A stretch of DNA of 64,000 nt, taken from Siphonodentalium dalli. Lineage: Eukaryota; Mollusca; Scaphopoda; Gadilida; Siphonodentaliidae. Below are positions 47,601 through 49,748 of the stretch, piece after piece. The stretch covers positions 372,001 through 436,000 of the forward strand of contig CP136067.1 in NCBI GenBank assembly GCA_032622095.1, in the 5' to 3' direction. A model generated the notes under the pieces. That model searched no databases. It was not told where the DNA came from and was given only the letters and a program-made list of their open reading frames with translations. A program made the position numbers and the translations under genes. The stretch's first letter is position 1. Each line of letters starts with the position of its first letter.

Positions 47601-49748
47601 CATTCTCTTATATATGCTAGGCGACCTATGGTCGACTCGCATATATAAGAGAATGCATTGGCACAGGGCCATTCTATTGGGTAAAGGGTTAATAGTAAGG
47701 TGTGAACTGTTGAAAAGGTTGGTGCAAGGATTTATGAAAATAGATAATCGCTATGACCAAGATATGGGTTAAACATCTGCCGATCATGATCGGCCTCTCG
47801 TTATTTGAAAAAAAACAATAGAACTAAATTTATGAAAAAAATAAAACACAATTTTTTTCTCATGATATTTGGCTGGCAACAGGAGAAACTCATCACTGCC
47901 ACTGATTGCATTCTGTATGGTCTGTACCTGTATACTGATTGCATTCTGTATGGTCTGTACCTGTATACTGATTGCATTCTGTATGGTATTGGCTACTGCA
48001 AATATTACACACGATGGAAGATAATTCAGTTGAAAAAGTCATGACAGGTTGTGCATTCATTTTTGTTTGTACTAGTGCAAAATAACAACCAGGACTTTTC
48101 AATAATTGTGAAACAAATGCGGATAAAAATGTCATCATTCATTTGATATTTCATCAAAATTTAAAGTCTTGCGTTACTTTTTCTGGTGAATTTAGAGACT
48201 GCACATGTACCACATGGGAGAGCCGATAAAACCTCAAATAACTACTAGTATCAAACATGACCAAGACGCCCTCTTGTCAAACTGTATTTCGTTCCGGTTT
48301 CCGTTCCTAACTTTGGAAATCTCCAGAATTTTTAGAATCTGTTATCGAAATTTAATGAAATTTATCCCATGGGATAACTACTTATCAATGATACTTTAGT
48401 ATAGAAAGGGTTAAAACTTATTATCTGAACATTTCATTGGGATAACAACTTATCAATGATGCTTTAGTACAGAAAGGGATAAATGTTTCTAATTTGCAGA
48501 TCAAATATCAATGCCGCCGATTCACATCCATTATACTTCAAAGCCAATTTATAAACTTCAACAATTTTTTCAGTATAATTCATTTCATCAAGGGTGAGTT
48601 TGGCAAATTAAGATCAGACTAATAGATTTGCTTCAAGGCTGTGGTACACCTCTAAATCAATTCTTGATTTAGTTATTCTCATATTACATATACACGTTTC
48701 GCAAGCCAAGCTTTTTGACAAAATCCCACCTCTTGTTTAGCACATACTGAGAACGCAAACATTATTGAGAATGCACTTCCCCAACTGCACACTTCGGTGG
48801 GGGATACCGTCGTCTGCGACTACTTGTTGGAGAAATGTTTTGAAAATTTACAGGCATCTTTAGGATCACCTCTATCAAATTTTAGAGATTTTCAATGAAA
48901 AACAGCCATCTTGCATTTTACTCTTTGCATGACTAAATCTTTTGGCACACCCTACAGGCCACATCCCTCCAATCATCACCAAACTTCATATGGATCTTCG
49001 GAGTGACCTCTAGATGGGAGCCATCGATATTTTCTGAAATTTGTTTTAAAATATGGCCACCAGCAGCCATCTTGGTTTTCAAATTTGAATCCATCGGTTC
49101 AGCCCGCAGCCTGTTTTGAAAATTTGCAGGGCTGTTTAGGATCACCTCTAGATGGAAGCCATCGAATTAAAAAAAAATTCGATGAAAAACATGGCCACTG
49201 GCAGTCATCTTGGATTTTACTCTTTGCATGACTAAATCCTTTGGCACACCCTGCAACCCACATACCTTATCCGATCATCACCAAACTTTATATGGATCTT
49301 CATGGTGACATCTTTTCTTTTTTTCGAAATTCTTAGAAAAAAACACGGAGTGACCTCTAGATGGGAGCCATCGATTTTTCCTGAAATTTGTTATAAAACA
49401 TGGCTGCTGGCCAGCAGCCATCTTGGATTTCAAATATTAATCCATCCGCACACCCTGCAGCCCACATGTATTGGTGAAATGTTTTAAATCTACACAATAC
49501 AAGACCTTTACTGCACGGTTTCTGTTTTCCTTCTTCTTATCATTCTATTCATTGCTCAGCAAAACATATACTCCTTCCCAAGTTGAGCTACAGTGTCATT
49601 GACCATTTCATTCTTTTGAAGATCAACTATCGACGCCGCTGCAGCTGCAGCTCTCGGTCTGGAGAGCACTCATCTCGAATTTATGACAGATTACAACACG
49701 GATGACATTGACAGCATCCTACAGAATGCCATCGAGAAAATGACGTGA
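2476..49748 (+). CDS. STAT5: STAT5-like signal transducer and activator of transcription, 16 exons, 5' end outside window
   Basis: Latent cytoplasmic transcription factor. In the known family it is phosphorylated on a C-terminal tyrosine by JAK kinases, dimerises through SH2-phosphotyrosine contacts and enters the nucleus. The spliced exons are 2476-2609, 4769-4923, 5241-5402, 7771-7905, 8256-8388, 10394-10435, 12707-12790, 13230-13322, 18526-18661, 19330-19388, 24120-24214, 29409-29551, 34618-34773, 36946-37012, 37916-38044 and 49622-49748. They total 1850 nt, about 615 residues plus TGA. All junctions are GT-AG and in phase. Diagnostic stretches are [54 protein letters not shown] and DGYIK. 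STAT5 (about 790 residues) is a closer match than STAT1-4 because of [18 protein letters not shown] and KRIKRADR-type motifs. Roughly 180 N-terminal residues and the promoter are missing to the left. Domain assignment is by remembered family similarity, not by a search. Confidence 0.95.
2610..2656 (+). repeat. Echo of the exon 2476-2609 3' end
   Basis: The 32 bp at 2625-2656 repeat exon bases 2571-2602 (ttgattaaaacggggcaag onward) with one substitution, offset by 54 bp. The donor itself is not preserved in the echo. Confidence 0.85.
3122..4196 (-). mobile_element. Non-autonomous hAT transposon with 8-bp target duplication
   Basis: Terminal inverted repeats tagggtcctgc / gcaggaccctа-type ends: 3122-3132 and 4186-4196 are exact inverses. 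They are flanked by a perfect 8-bp duplication CTTTAGCG at 3114-3121 and 4197-4204. Subterminal regions are rich in tcgaatcgaatatcg-type words. On the minus strand, 3461-3661 encodes [12 protein letters not shown], then [11 protein letters not shown], which fits the C-x2-C...H-x4-H pattern of a BED zinc finger of hAT transposases. The catalytic domain is absent, so it is a deleted derivative. Confidence 0.9.
3461..3661 (-). pseudogene. BED zinc-finger fragment of a hAT transposase
   Basis: 66-residue reading frame inside the hAT element. The visible finger is CDEC followed about 17 residues later by [10 protein letters not shown]. Downstream it runs into a degenerate HPALHPAL repeat produced by a 13-bp tandem repeat (tgtagtgctggat). 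No catalytic hAT dimerisation domain follows, so it is a remnant rather than a working transposase. Confidence 0.7.
4769..4923 (+). CDS. STAT5: STAT5-like exon 2 of window (coiled coil)
   Basis: Acceptor tttcatcag, donor gtgagc, phase 0 in and phase 2 out. It encodes a helical segment with [15 protein letters not shown], which corresponds to the WKRRQQLAGNG motif of vertebrate STAT5. The last two bases (TG) join the G of the next exon to make the Trp of the EWCEALAEL motif. A fold-back repeat begins only about 25 bp after the donor. Confidence 0.93.
4940..5160 (+). mobile_element. Family C fold-back repeat fragment
   Basis: Paired arms cagaatgaggtccccagggg and accctcttgggacctaattc, followed by the family body (gttcccaaatggtgaatag). 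It is inserted between the exon 2 donor and the exon 3 acceptor echo. Confidence 0.75.
5168..5216 (+). repeat. Echo of the acceptor and 5' edge of exon 5241-5402
   Basis: The string tttgacctttttag followed by GTATGTGCCCTC and GTTAACATGGCTGA mirrors the true acceptor tttgacctttgtag with GTGTGAAGCCCTT and GTTAACATGGCTGA about 71 bp downstream. It retains a plausible AG acceptor. Confidence 0.8.
5241..5402 (+). CDS. STAT5: STAT5-like exon 3 of window (end of coiled coil)
   Basis: Acceptor acctttgtag, donor gtaata. It encodes [19 protein letters not shown] and continues to [13 protein letters not shown], matching the last coiled-coil helices of STAT5. It ends with AG, which is completed to Ser by the first base of the next exon. 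A degenerate copy of the acceptor and first exon bases lies immediately upstream at about 5168-5216. Confidence 0.94.
5410..6890 (+). repeat. About 71-bp minisatellite interrupted by an inserted element
   Basis: Unit contains gatcataggattcaatcgtt, tctttatgaattgccttctc and agcattcctgataataatta. Three units lie at 5440-5650 and seven at about 6420-6890, with an unrelated 0.77-kb insertion between them. Confidence 0.9.
5648..6425 (+). mobile_element. Dispersed repeat of the TATACCCCC type (family D)
   Basis: Begins with a small hairpin (taccccccgc aacgaagtta ggggggta), then cgtccgtccgtc and three roughly 170-bp internal repeats (ccatgggaacctgtgcacct). It ends with ggggggtatccgtagtccca. A related copy is at 37136-37755. 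The class is unknown. Its insertion splits the surrounding minisatellite. Confidence 0.7.
6891..7770. other. Intron, nothing recognised
   Basis: AT-rich intronic sequence between the minisatellite and the exon at 7771. A 69-residue ORF at 7322-7531 has no recognisable features. The polypyrimidine tract and acceptor of exon 4 end the region. Confidence 0.6.
7771..7905 (+). CDS. STAT5: STAT5-like exon 4 of window (start of DNA-binding domain)
   Basis: Acceptor atctatttcag, donor gtatga. It encodes [18 protein letters not shown] and [16 protein letters not shown], nearly identical to the opening of the vertebrate STAT5 DNA-binding beta-barrel. The last bases AG are completed to Ser by exon 5 ([13 protein letters not shown]). 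The exon end plus donor is repeated twice just downstream (7914-7949 and about 7957-7995). Confidence 0.97.
7906..7996 (+). repeat. Two echoes of the exon 7771-7905 3' end and donor
   Basis: A 44-bp unit (tatgaacccgccagaggtca... with gtatga donor) recurs at 7914-7949 with a donor gtatgag, and in a more diverged form at about 7957-7995. The extension would read into TGA directly (TAT GAA CTA TGA). Confidence 0.88.
8256..8388 (+). CDS. STAT5: STAT5-like exon 5 of window (DNA-binding domain)
   Basis: Acceptor tttattacag, donor gtacgt. It encodes [20 protein letters not shown], then [15 protein letters not shown] and FRNM, collinear with STAT5 ([17 protein letters not shown]). It ends in phase 0. 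The last 39 coding bases plus 21 intron bases form the first of seven 60-bp tandem units, each with its own donor-like GT. Confidence 0.96.
8350..8757 (+). repeat. Seven 60-bp tandem units spanning exon end and donor
   Basis: Units start at 8350, 8410, 8470, 8530, 8590, 8650 and 8710. Each has 39 bp of coding-like sequence (CAGGCAACCGGCCAGCTG...), a GTACGT-like donor and 21 bp of intron. The period is a multiple of three, and the frame stays open through the first three units until a TAG in unit 4 (ggctagctg). The last unit lost its donor. Confidence 0.95.
8760..10393. other. Intron with one hAT-type terminus, otherwise unassigned
   Basis: cagtggcggatccagaaaat at 8760 looks like the 5' terminus of a common hAT subfamily, followed by a G-run and sequence to about 9000. 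No matching inverted end was found, so it is a solo or truncated end. The remainder to the micro-exon at 10394 shows no gene. ORFs of 60-95 codons here have no motifs. Confidence 0.55.
10394..10435 (+). CDS. STAT5: STAT5-like exon 6 of window (14-residue micro-exon, DNA-binding domain)
   Basis: A 42-bp micro-exon between cctcttccag and gtatct, phase 0 on both sides. It encodes [14 protein letters not shown], matching the basic segment LKRIKRADRRGAE of STAT5. It is too short for ORF finding and is recognised only by sequence, splice sites and phase. Confidence 0.93.
10459..11079. mobile_element. Two adjacent piggyBac-like MITEs of family B
   Basis: First copy runs from taaccttattcatgatgggg to about 10725 (aagctccagtcatggaagtg). 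The second runs from ataaccctttgatgactgga (10817) to cccgtcatgaaaaggttaa (11079). Both contain inverted arms of gccaatgcattctcttatat. TTAA-like ends and CCCTTT starts suggest piggyBac-type mobilisation. Confidence 0.75.
11095..11400. repeat. About 62-bp minisatellite, five copies
   Basis: Unit contains catatgtactgcactgtggg, ctatccttcgtcccactagg and acagtccccttctctagttt. Units are nearly identical, implying recent expansion. Confidence 0.95.
11401..11799. other. Intron, nothing recognised
   Basis: AT-rich sequence without repeats or coding motifs that I can identify, between a minisatellite and a fold-back repeat. Confidence 0.5.
11800..12696 (+). mobile_element. Family C fold-back repeat split by a piggyBac-like MITE
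   Basis: Runs from aagcctcagtttagggtgtc through the family body to cgtcacttaa at 12170. It resumes after the nested MITE at ctctctggggacctcattct and ends with the doubled cacactaaactcaggc terminus at about 12694, only 12 bp before the exon 7 acceptor. Confidence 0.88.
12171..12629. mobile_element. piggyBac-like MITE, family A
   Basis: Flanking TTAA on both sides (12171-12174 and 12626-12629), inverted ends TTAACCCTTTACCCAACA and its inverse. Inside are two near-perfect hairpins of about 68 bp, with arms gccaatgcattctcttatat and gcgag/ctcgc. TTAA duplication with CCCTTT termini is the piggyBac hallmark; no transposase is present. Confidence 0.88.
12707..12790 (+). CDS. STAT5: STAT5-like exon 7 of window (DNA-binding domain)
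   Basis: 28 codons, phase 0 on both sides, acceptor tattcttgcag and donor gtaagt. It encodes [18 protein letters not shown] and FKVW, matching the SVTEEKFTVLFESQFSVG segment of STAT5. The acceptor lies only about 12 bp after the end of a fold-back repeat (aaactcaggctt). Confidence 0.95.
13040..13162. mobile_element. Family C solo palindrome
   Basis: Arms agaatgaggtccccacaggg and accctctggggacctcattc around gctagcccgctatgcgtgat, ending aggcacactaaactcagac about 65 bp before the exon 8 acceptor. Confidence 0.8.
13230..13322 (+). CDS. STAT5: STAT5-like exon 8 of window (end of DNA-binding domain)
   Basis: 31 codons, phase 0 on both sides, acceptor tcatctttcag and donor gtaagt. It encodes [14 protein letters not shown] and [12 protein letters not shown], the most conserved part of the STAT5 DNA-binding domain, which carries the VTVHG and WDNAFAE motifs. 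Confidence 0.97.
13410..15001. mobile_element. Unclassified DNA transposon with iterated terminal 15-mers
   Basis: Left end has three or more copies of GGACGTTTCGGCACC (13412-13518). The right end has the inverse GGTGCCGAAACGTCC several times (14890-14996). The outermost 26 bp at each end are inverted repeats. ORFs inside (for example 14097-14363 on minus, 14519-14740 on plus) show no transposase motif I recognise. Confidence 0.7.
15166..15473 (+). mobile_element. Fragment of dispersed repeat family D2
   Basis: Starts with the hairpin acccataccatagtatggta, then cgtccatctgtttgtctgtc and ttgatccgactatttttaa. The same start recurs at 45495, 55673 and 62617. Confidence 0.75.
15474..18110. mobile_element. 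TA-flanked DNA transposon, probably pogo/Tigger-like
   Basis: Inverted ends CCGTACTGACCCG (15474) and CGGGTCAGTACGG (ending 18110), flanked by TA on both sides. Subterminal sequences are also inverse (gtttaggccca and tgggcctaaac). It shares an internal segment (cttccagattaagtaaaggt... ttactttaagaaagt) with the element at 19990-22597, and is interrupted by a family E array at 16485-17945. No transposase ORF remains. Confidence 0.8.
16485..17945 (+). repeat. Family E array nested in the TA-flanked transposon
   Basis: About eight tandem 165-bp units from ttttttagctcaacttactt to gagctacagtgtcattgaca, with the gccagcagccatcttggatt core. The minus-strand ORFs here are artefacts of this repeat. Confidence 0.88.
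18243..18312. mobile_element. Family B MITE remnant
   Basis: ggtgcagcattacagatcct and ccagtgcattctctcatata match the right portion of family B; the other half is missing. Confidence 0.6.
18526..18661 (+). CDS. STAT5: STAT5-like exon 9 of window (linker domain)
   Basis: Acceptor tttactttcag, donor gtaagt, phase 0 in and phase 1 out. It encodes [20 protein letters not shown], then [17 protein letters not shown], matching the linker of STAT5 (FAVPDKVLWPQL, NRGLTKENLVFLAQKLF). The 3' end plus donor is duplicated at 18668-18692 and again, more degraded, near 18720-18740. Confidence 0.95.
18662..18745 (+). repeat. Two echoes of the exon 18526-18661 3' end
   Basis: TTACCTAGCAACCAA is repeated at 18671 and 18721. 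The first echo keeps the whole TTGTTTG|gtaagt junction and the second is truncated. Reading past the first donor meets TAG in the echo. Confidence 0.88.
18840..19215 (+). repeat. 16-17-bp minisatellite (GGATCATGTATGGTGTG)
   Basis: Dozens of head-to-tail ggatcatgtatggtgggg units, preceded by longer units with tcagtgagaacatgttacac. Overlapping ORFs of up to 153 codons in three frames are products of this array and should not be annotated. Confidence 0.95.
19330..19388 (+). CDS. STAT5: STAT5-like exon 10 of window (linker, 59 bp)
   Basis: Small exon with acceptor tacattttag and donor gtaaat. It completes Gly with the previous exon and ends in phase 0. It encodes [19 protein letters not shown]. 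The WSQFN motif is a STAT5 linker signature. Confidence 0.92.
19455..19830 (+). repeat. Diverged family E copies
   Basis: Contains ggcacaccctacaggccaca, aacatggccgccaatagcca and tttggcacaccctacaagct. It starts 70 bp after the exon 10 donor. Confidence 0.75.
19990..22597. mobile_element. TA-flanked DNA transposon with GC-rich subterminal repeats
   Basis: Inverted ends begin CAGC..TGCTC and continue TAAGCGACCTGTTTTAACGA at left; the right end is the inverse (acctcgttaaacaggtcgct, then gagcatagctg). TA lies at 19988-19989 and 22598-22599. Both subterminal 200-bp zones are packed with accgcggt/gcggta words, a sharp GC island in AT-rich DNA. The internal core resembles 15610-15760. The 104-residue ORF at 21450 shows no recognisable domain. 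Ends and TA duplication suggest pogo/Tigger affinity. Confidence 0.8.
22645..22825. repeat. About 60-bp minisatellite, three copies
   Basis: catctgcagacacccgttac, ccgctcgcgatctgacctcg and cctaactatatgtcgagt recur three times with small indels. Confidence 0.92.
22936..23260 (-). repeat. Family E, minus-strand copy
   Basis: gtgtcaatgacactgttgtt, aaatccaagatggacgttgg and ggatttagtcatacaaagaa are the inverse of family E sequence, including its terminal segment. Confidence 0.7.
23261..24119. other. Intron before exon 11, nothing recognised
   Basis: No coding motif or repeat family is evident. It ends in the polypyrimidine tract ctctccctttcttcttttcag. Confidence 0.5.
24120..24214 (+). CDS. STAT5: STAT5-like exon 11 of window (linker to SH2)
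   Basis: Acceptor cttcttttcag, donor gtaatt, phase 0 in and phase 2 out. It encodes [20 protein letters not shown] and RPHWNEG, matching NLPGWNYTFWQWFDGVMEV and KPHWNDG in STAT5. Gly is completed by the A of the next exon. Confidence 0.96.
24280..24465 (+). mobile_element. Family C fragment
   Basis: gatatagagaaacttaacca, cagagaagataatgcctaag and agaatgaggttcccagaagg followed by a short inverse arm. Confidence 0.65.
24846..25280. repeat. 43-bp minisatellite, about ten copies
   Basis: Unit gatatctcacttcacagcat plus gtaaggatatgtaagcatgt. Two units are shortened by an internal deletion. Confidence 0.95.
25298..26340. repeat. 28-bp minisatellite of about 34 copies inside a family B MITE
   Basis: Array of aaaaccctgtgtcaatgcat + tctcttat. 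The left flank has the family B start (tccatgactagaacttcctg, aaattttgggaaaaccctgtg) and the right flank has its end (atatatgcgagtctcccg, gcagctcccatcatgtta). Several units lack one A (gtgtcatgcatt). Overlapping ORFs here are artefacts. Confidence 0.95.
26373..26805 (+). mobile_element. Family C, near full-length copy
   Basis: Runs from gtctgagtttagtgttcctg to caggcacactaaactcggct. It has two internal palindromes (about 26408-26470 and 26692-26785) joined by the family body (agttctcaaatggtgaatat, ctaaactaaaaaaggaatag). Confidence 0.88.
27155..28511. mobile_element. Unclassified DNA transposon with CAGGGATTTTT ends
   Basis: Inverted ends CAGGGATTTTT (27155) and AAAAATCCCTG (ending 28511), flanked by GGTTA on both sides (27150-27154, 28512-28516). 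The subterminal regions include caattttggtctg/ccaattttcaaccacc words. The start resembles hAT termini, but the visible duplication is 5 bp, so assignment is open. No transposase recognised; the 82-residue minus ORF at 27856 has no motif. Confidence 0.6.
28513..29400. repeat. Complex tandem and inverted minisatellite with inserted LINE tail
   Basis: At 28513-28635 the units read ggttactatggttactataa, gagaatgatatgatttagtt; from about 28636 on they read in the inverse sense (ctcccttatagtaaccatag). A 117-bp higher-order unit repeats three times at about 28970-29330. At 28743-28930 an unrelated piece starting agaataactttatttgcc looks like the 3' tail of a minus-strand LINE (inverse ends aaataaagttattct). 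The array runs up to the SH2 exon acceptor. Confidence 0.85.
29409..29551 (+). CDS. STAT5: STAT5-like exon 12 of window (SH2 core)
   Basis: Acceptor tctctttag, donor gtatgg. It encodes [19 protein letters not shown], then [19 protein letters not shown]. The Arg of FLLRFSDS is the conserved phosphotyrosine-binding residue of SH2 domains, so the domain looks functional. It ends in phase 1. About four degraded 60-bp copies of the exon end follow, to 29763; the first retains a gtatgg donor. Confidence 0.97.
29552..29763 (+). repeat. Tandem echoes of the SH2 exon 3' end
   Basis: About 60-bp units carrying a diverged version of the exon end (TGGTCAGCatacgatacaag, agacagatag) followed by gtatggtttcagtg. 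Four copies are visible with progressive decay. The donor is intact in the first echo and altered to atgtatgg or atggatgg in later ones. Read-through stops at TGA (GTT CAG TGA). Confidence 0.88.
29945..30245. repeat. About 60-bp minisatellite, five copies
   Basis: Unit gggatagatattagatatac, aaccggctggtgttcacatt and accatgtttcatga. The ORFs at 29833 and 29999 are artefacts of it. Confidence 0.93.
30246..31239. other. Intron, nothing recognised
   Basis: No motif-bearing ORF or identified repeat. Words such as aatggcggccaaaatggtc hint at an old, diverged dispersed repeat. Confidence 0.45.
31633..33309 (+). mobile_element. pogo/Tigger-like transposon remnant with TA duplication
   Basis: Ends CAGTGAAAACTGC (31633) and the inverse ...AACAGGTTTCACTG (ending 33309), flanked by TA at 31631-31632 and 33310-33311. 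Subterminal words cgaccact/agtggtcg and acgacc recur, as is usual for Tigger-type elements. At 1677 bp it keeps only a transposase C-terminus (32229-32591), so it is an internally deleted copy. Confidence 0.87.
32229..32591 (+). pseudogene. C-terminal fragment of a pogo/Tigger-type transposase
   Basis: 120 residues: an acidic stretch ([27 protein letters not shown]) followed by a basic-polar tail ending [14 protein letters not shown]. Acidic segment plus a terminal Q-x-K/S-x-x-x-F-F motif is typical of the C-termini of Tigger/jerky-like transposases. The DNA-binding and DDE catalytic domains are missing. The Met may not be a real start. Placement inside TIRs with TA duplication supports the call. 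Confidence 0.65.
34381..34590. mobile_element. Family B MITE fragment plus short hairpin repeat
   Basis: gtaagccagtgcattatctt with its inverse arm, ending gcagctcccgtcatgaaagg. It is followed by tactcctgtatggagcctca and cagtcatcagtgcattgttc, the inverse of sequence at 38075-38250. Exon 13 starts 28 bp later. Confidence 0.75.
34618..34773 (+). CDS. STAT5: STAT5-like exon 13 of window (C-terminal SH2)
   Basis: Acceptor tcaattccag. It completes Gly with the previous exon and encodes [27 protein letters not shown] and [10 protein letters not shown], matching [20 protein letters not shown] and KDEVFSKYYTP of STAT5. It ends in phase 1 at the first gtgagt donor. That donor lies in the first of eight tandem 53-bp units, so the true 3' end could be ambiguous at DNA level. 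Reading past the first donor hits TAA at once (GGT GAG TAA). Confidence 0.95.
34728..35151 (+). repeat. Eight 53-bp units, each with exon end and gtgagt donor
   Basis: Units begin at 34728, 34781, 34834, 34887, 34940, 34993, 35046 and 35099. Each is atccaaaaggacaaag/actt... ccgcggGTGAGTA. The first is real exon. Units differ by few substitutions and no indels, so amplification is recent. The 53-bp period shifts frame and each junction reads into TAA. Confidence 0.95.
35475..35597. mobile_element. Family C solo palindrome
   Basis: Arms agaatgaggtccccagagtg and caccctctggggacctcaat with loop gctagcccgctgtgcgggat. Confidence 0.8.
35635..36712 (+). repeat. Family E tandem array
   Basis: Six or more units of gccgccagcagccatcttgg / gacatgtagatgggaacaag, ending in gttgagctacagtgtcattg. 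It lies 230 bp upstream of exon 14. Confidence 0.88.
36946..37012 (+). CDS. STAT5: STAT5-like exon 14 of window (phosphotyrosine segment)
   Basis: 67-bp exon between tttgatgcag and gtaagt, encoding [19 protein letters not shown]. The Tyr in DGYIK aligns with the JAK-phosphorylated tyrosine of STAT5 (DGYVK). Phases match both neighbours. Confidence 0.95.
37136..37755 (+). mobile_element. Family D dispersed repeat
   Basis: Starts with hairpin atacccccactttc...gaaaatggggtgtat, then cgtccgtcacgc and two internal repeats (acttagaaaattctgtccga). It ends cacggtgggggtatgctagc, actcgagtgcacacctcttg. Compare 5648-6425 and 57830-57850. Confidence 0.75.
37756..37915 (+). repeat. Two echoes of the exon 37916-38044 5' edge
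   Basis: CATACC..CAGTATCAACAACC (37756 on) and CATACCTTCAAATGCACAAG (37835 on) match the start of the exon, each followed by ccataaata and a T-run that leads into the next unit. The AG acceptor is changed to tcgactg before the nearer copy. Period is about 78 bp. Confidence 0.85.
37916..38044 (+). CDS. STAT5: STAT5-like exon 15 of window (Ser/Pro-rich C-terminal region)
   Basis: Acceptor tttttcgacag, donor gtgagt. The first base completes Gly. It encodes [20 protein letters not shown], then [20 protein letters not shown]. It is rich in Ser, Pro, Tyr and Asp, as expected for a transactivation region. Two degenerate copies of its 5' edge lie upstream (about 37756-37787 and 37835-37882). Confidence 0.88.
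38060..38255. repeat. Two direct copies of a 95-bp hairpin repeat
   Basis: ttatggagcccctgacagag, acaatgcactgatgactgtc and ggggctccatacgggagtgt occur twice. Each copy is itself an imperfect hairpin (tggagcccc / ggggctcca). Confidence 0.85.
38256..38457 (+). repeat. Dispersed repeat, intact copy of the segment inverted at 43117-45400
   Basis: Contains agttatcttgcccactgaac, aggaagggttaacaaacccc, tatggtacattttatcatgg and gaccacgtaatctccgatcc in one continuous run. The inverse of all four occurs at 43117-45400, where a LINE interrupts it after catgacctcct. Confidence 0.85.
38458..38857. mobile_element. piggyBac-like MITE, family A
   Basis: TTAA at 38458 and 38854, ends TTAACCCTTTACCCAACA and inverse, two hairpins built on gccaatgcattctcttatat, and a loop rich in ttttttaacactttttacc. 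Confidence 0.92.
38858..39540. other. Intron, nothing recognised
   Basis: AT-rich sequence between a MITE and the PAM2-motif region, with a short A-rich run near 39318. Confidence 0.45.
39571..40145 (+). pseudogene. Pro-rich reading frame with a PAM2 (PABP-binding) motif
   Basis: Open from just after a stop near 39570, with the first Met at 39612. The sequence is Gly/Pro/Ser-rich ([19 protein letters not shown]) and then [14 protein letters not shown]. The last segment fits the PAM2 consensus L-N-x-x-A-x-E-F-x-P, which binds the MLLE domain of poly(A)-binding protein. The parental gene is not identified. Possible sources are a retrocopy of a PABP-interacting protein or a retroelement ORF. 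GC content is visibly higher than in the surroundings. A degenerate second copy follows at about 40171-40631. Confidence 0.55.
40171..40640 (+). pseudogene. Degenerate tandem copy of the PAM2-motif sequence
   Basis: Repeats the order ccgttggcgggttggcatgc, cgtccattactacaagtcac, tactggccgccttctgatca and gggtttgaatccggatggac. The motif here reads [13 protein letters not shown], losing the key Ala. Frame breaks and stops show decay. The stretch gttcggacggatggagatcg also occurs in both copies. Confidence 0.7.
40688..40760 (+). repeat. tRNA-like SINE head fragment
   Basis: cgccgtagccgagtggttat is a good tRNA A-box region, and gactgcaaacttgg resembles an anticodon arm with a GCA (Cys-like) anticodon. 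The B box is degraded (gggatcgacc) and no acceptor stem closes, so this is not a functional tRNA gene. Confidence 0.6.
40761..41270. other. Intron, nothing recognised
   Basis: No gene or repeat family identified. It ends at the TTAA of the next MITE. Confidence 0.4.
41271..41662. mobile_element. piggyBac-like MITE, family A, right end truncated
   Basis: TTAA and TTAACCCTTTACCCAACA at left. At right the sequence stops at tctgttgggtaa and lacks the final agggttaa. Its interior is almost identical to 38458-38857, so the two copies are recent relatives. Confidence 0.9.
41826..42142 (+). mobile_element. tRNA-derived SINE with (AATC)n tail
   Basis: Head: ggcctcggtggctcaatcgg (A box TGGCTCAATCGG) and aagggttcaaatccac (B box GGTTCAAATCC), spaced as in a tRNA with a long variable arm. 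The body runs through ggtttgccgcacatggttga and gcggatttcctccaccacta to a tail of caatcaatcaatcaatc. Pol III promoter boxes appear intact. Confidence 0.88.
42143..43116. other. Intron, nothing recognised with confidence
   Basis: Moderately GC-rich stretches (42440-42700) give short ORFs on both strands, none with a domain I recognise. Possibly a decayed retroelement. Confidence 0.4.
43396..44823. mobile_element. TA-flanked DNA transposon nested in the LINE
   Basis: Inverted ends CTGTTATTCCCTAAGTAAAT and its inverse (ending 44823), with TA at 43394-43395 and 44824-44825. Subterminal zones are rich in gcggttaa/taaccgc words. 1428 bp, no transposase frame. Ends resemble the 56-bp mini-element at 55430-55485. 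Confidence 0.8.
44914..45261 (-). pseudogene. C-terminal fragment of a LINE reverse-transcriptase polyprotein
   Basis: 115 residues including [38 protein letters not shown] and [16 protein letters not shown]. The pattern R-x-x-x-H-x-L-x-x-E-x-x-R-W, then C-x-x-C and E-x-H-F-x-x-x-C, is the usual C-terminus of CR1/RTE-like LINE polyproteins in invertebrates. The first Met is probably internal: the catalytic reverse-transcriptase part is absent because of 5' truncation. Confidence 0.8.
45490..47180 (+). mobile_element. Family D2 long copy
   Basis: Starts with acccataccttgtatggtat hairpin and cgtccggatcaaccatctgt, followed by diverged internal repeats. It ends near tctgcctgactatggactga. The second half (46380-47130) is collinear with 63400-64000. 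Confidence 0.75.
47251..47692. mobile_element. piggyBac-like MITE, family A
   Basis: TTAA at 47251 and 47689, ends TTAACCCTTTACCCAACA and inverse. Two hairpins; the first has a shortened loop (gtcgacgtcgcc). The loop region between hairpins is expanded by extra ttacattctttaacaattt units. Confidence 0.9.
47693..48839. other. Intron with a 33-bp triple repeat and a 40-bp hairpin repeat
   Basis: 47765-47802 holds the dispersed hairpin motif gccgatcatgatcggc. 47895-47990 holds three copies of ctgattgcattctgtatggt + ctgtacctgtata. 48715-48835 resembles the right end of family D. No gene recognised. Confidence 0.6.
48840..49612 (+). repeat. Diverged family E array ending at the last STAT5-like exon
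   Basis: Units with gcacaccctacaggccacat, atggccaccagcagccatct and cctctagatgggagccatcg. The family's terminal segment (aagttgagctacagtgtcat tgac) ends about 10 bp before the acceptor of the terminal coding exon at 49622. Confidence 0.8.
49622..49748 (+). CDS. STAT5: STAT5-like terminal coding exon (acidic transactivation tail)
   Basis: The acceptor follows catttcattcttttgaag. The first A completes GG from exon 15 across an 11.6-kb intron. It encodes an alanine run and then [18 protein letters not shown] before Thr and TGA. The acidic amphipathic tail resembles in character, not in sequence, the acidic helix of vertebrate STAT5 transactivation domains. Phase match and the stop support the assignment. 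The same coding block recurs twice immediately downstream (49749-49853 and 49854-49973). Confidence 0.85.
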
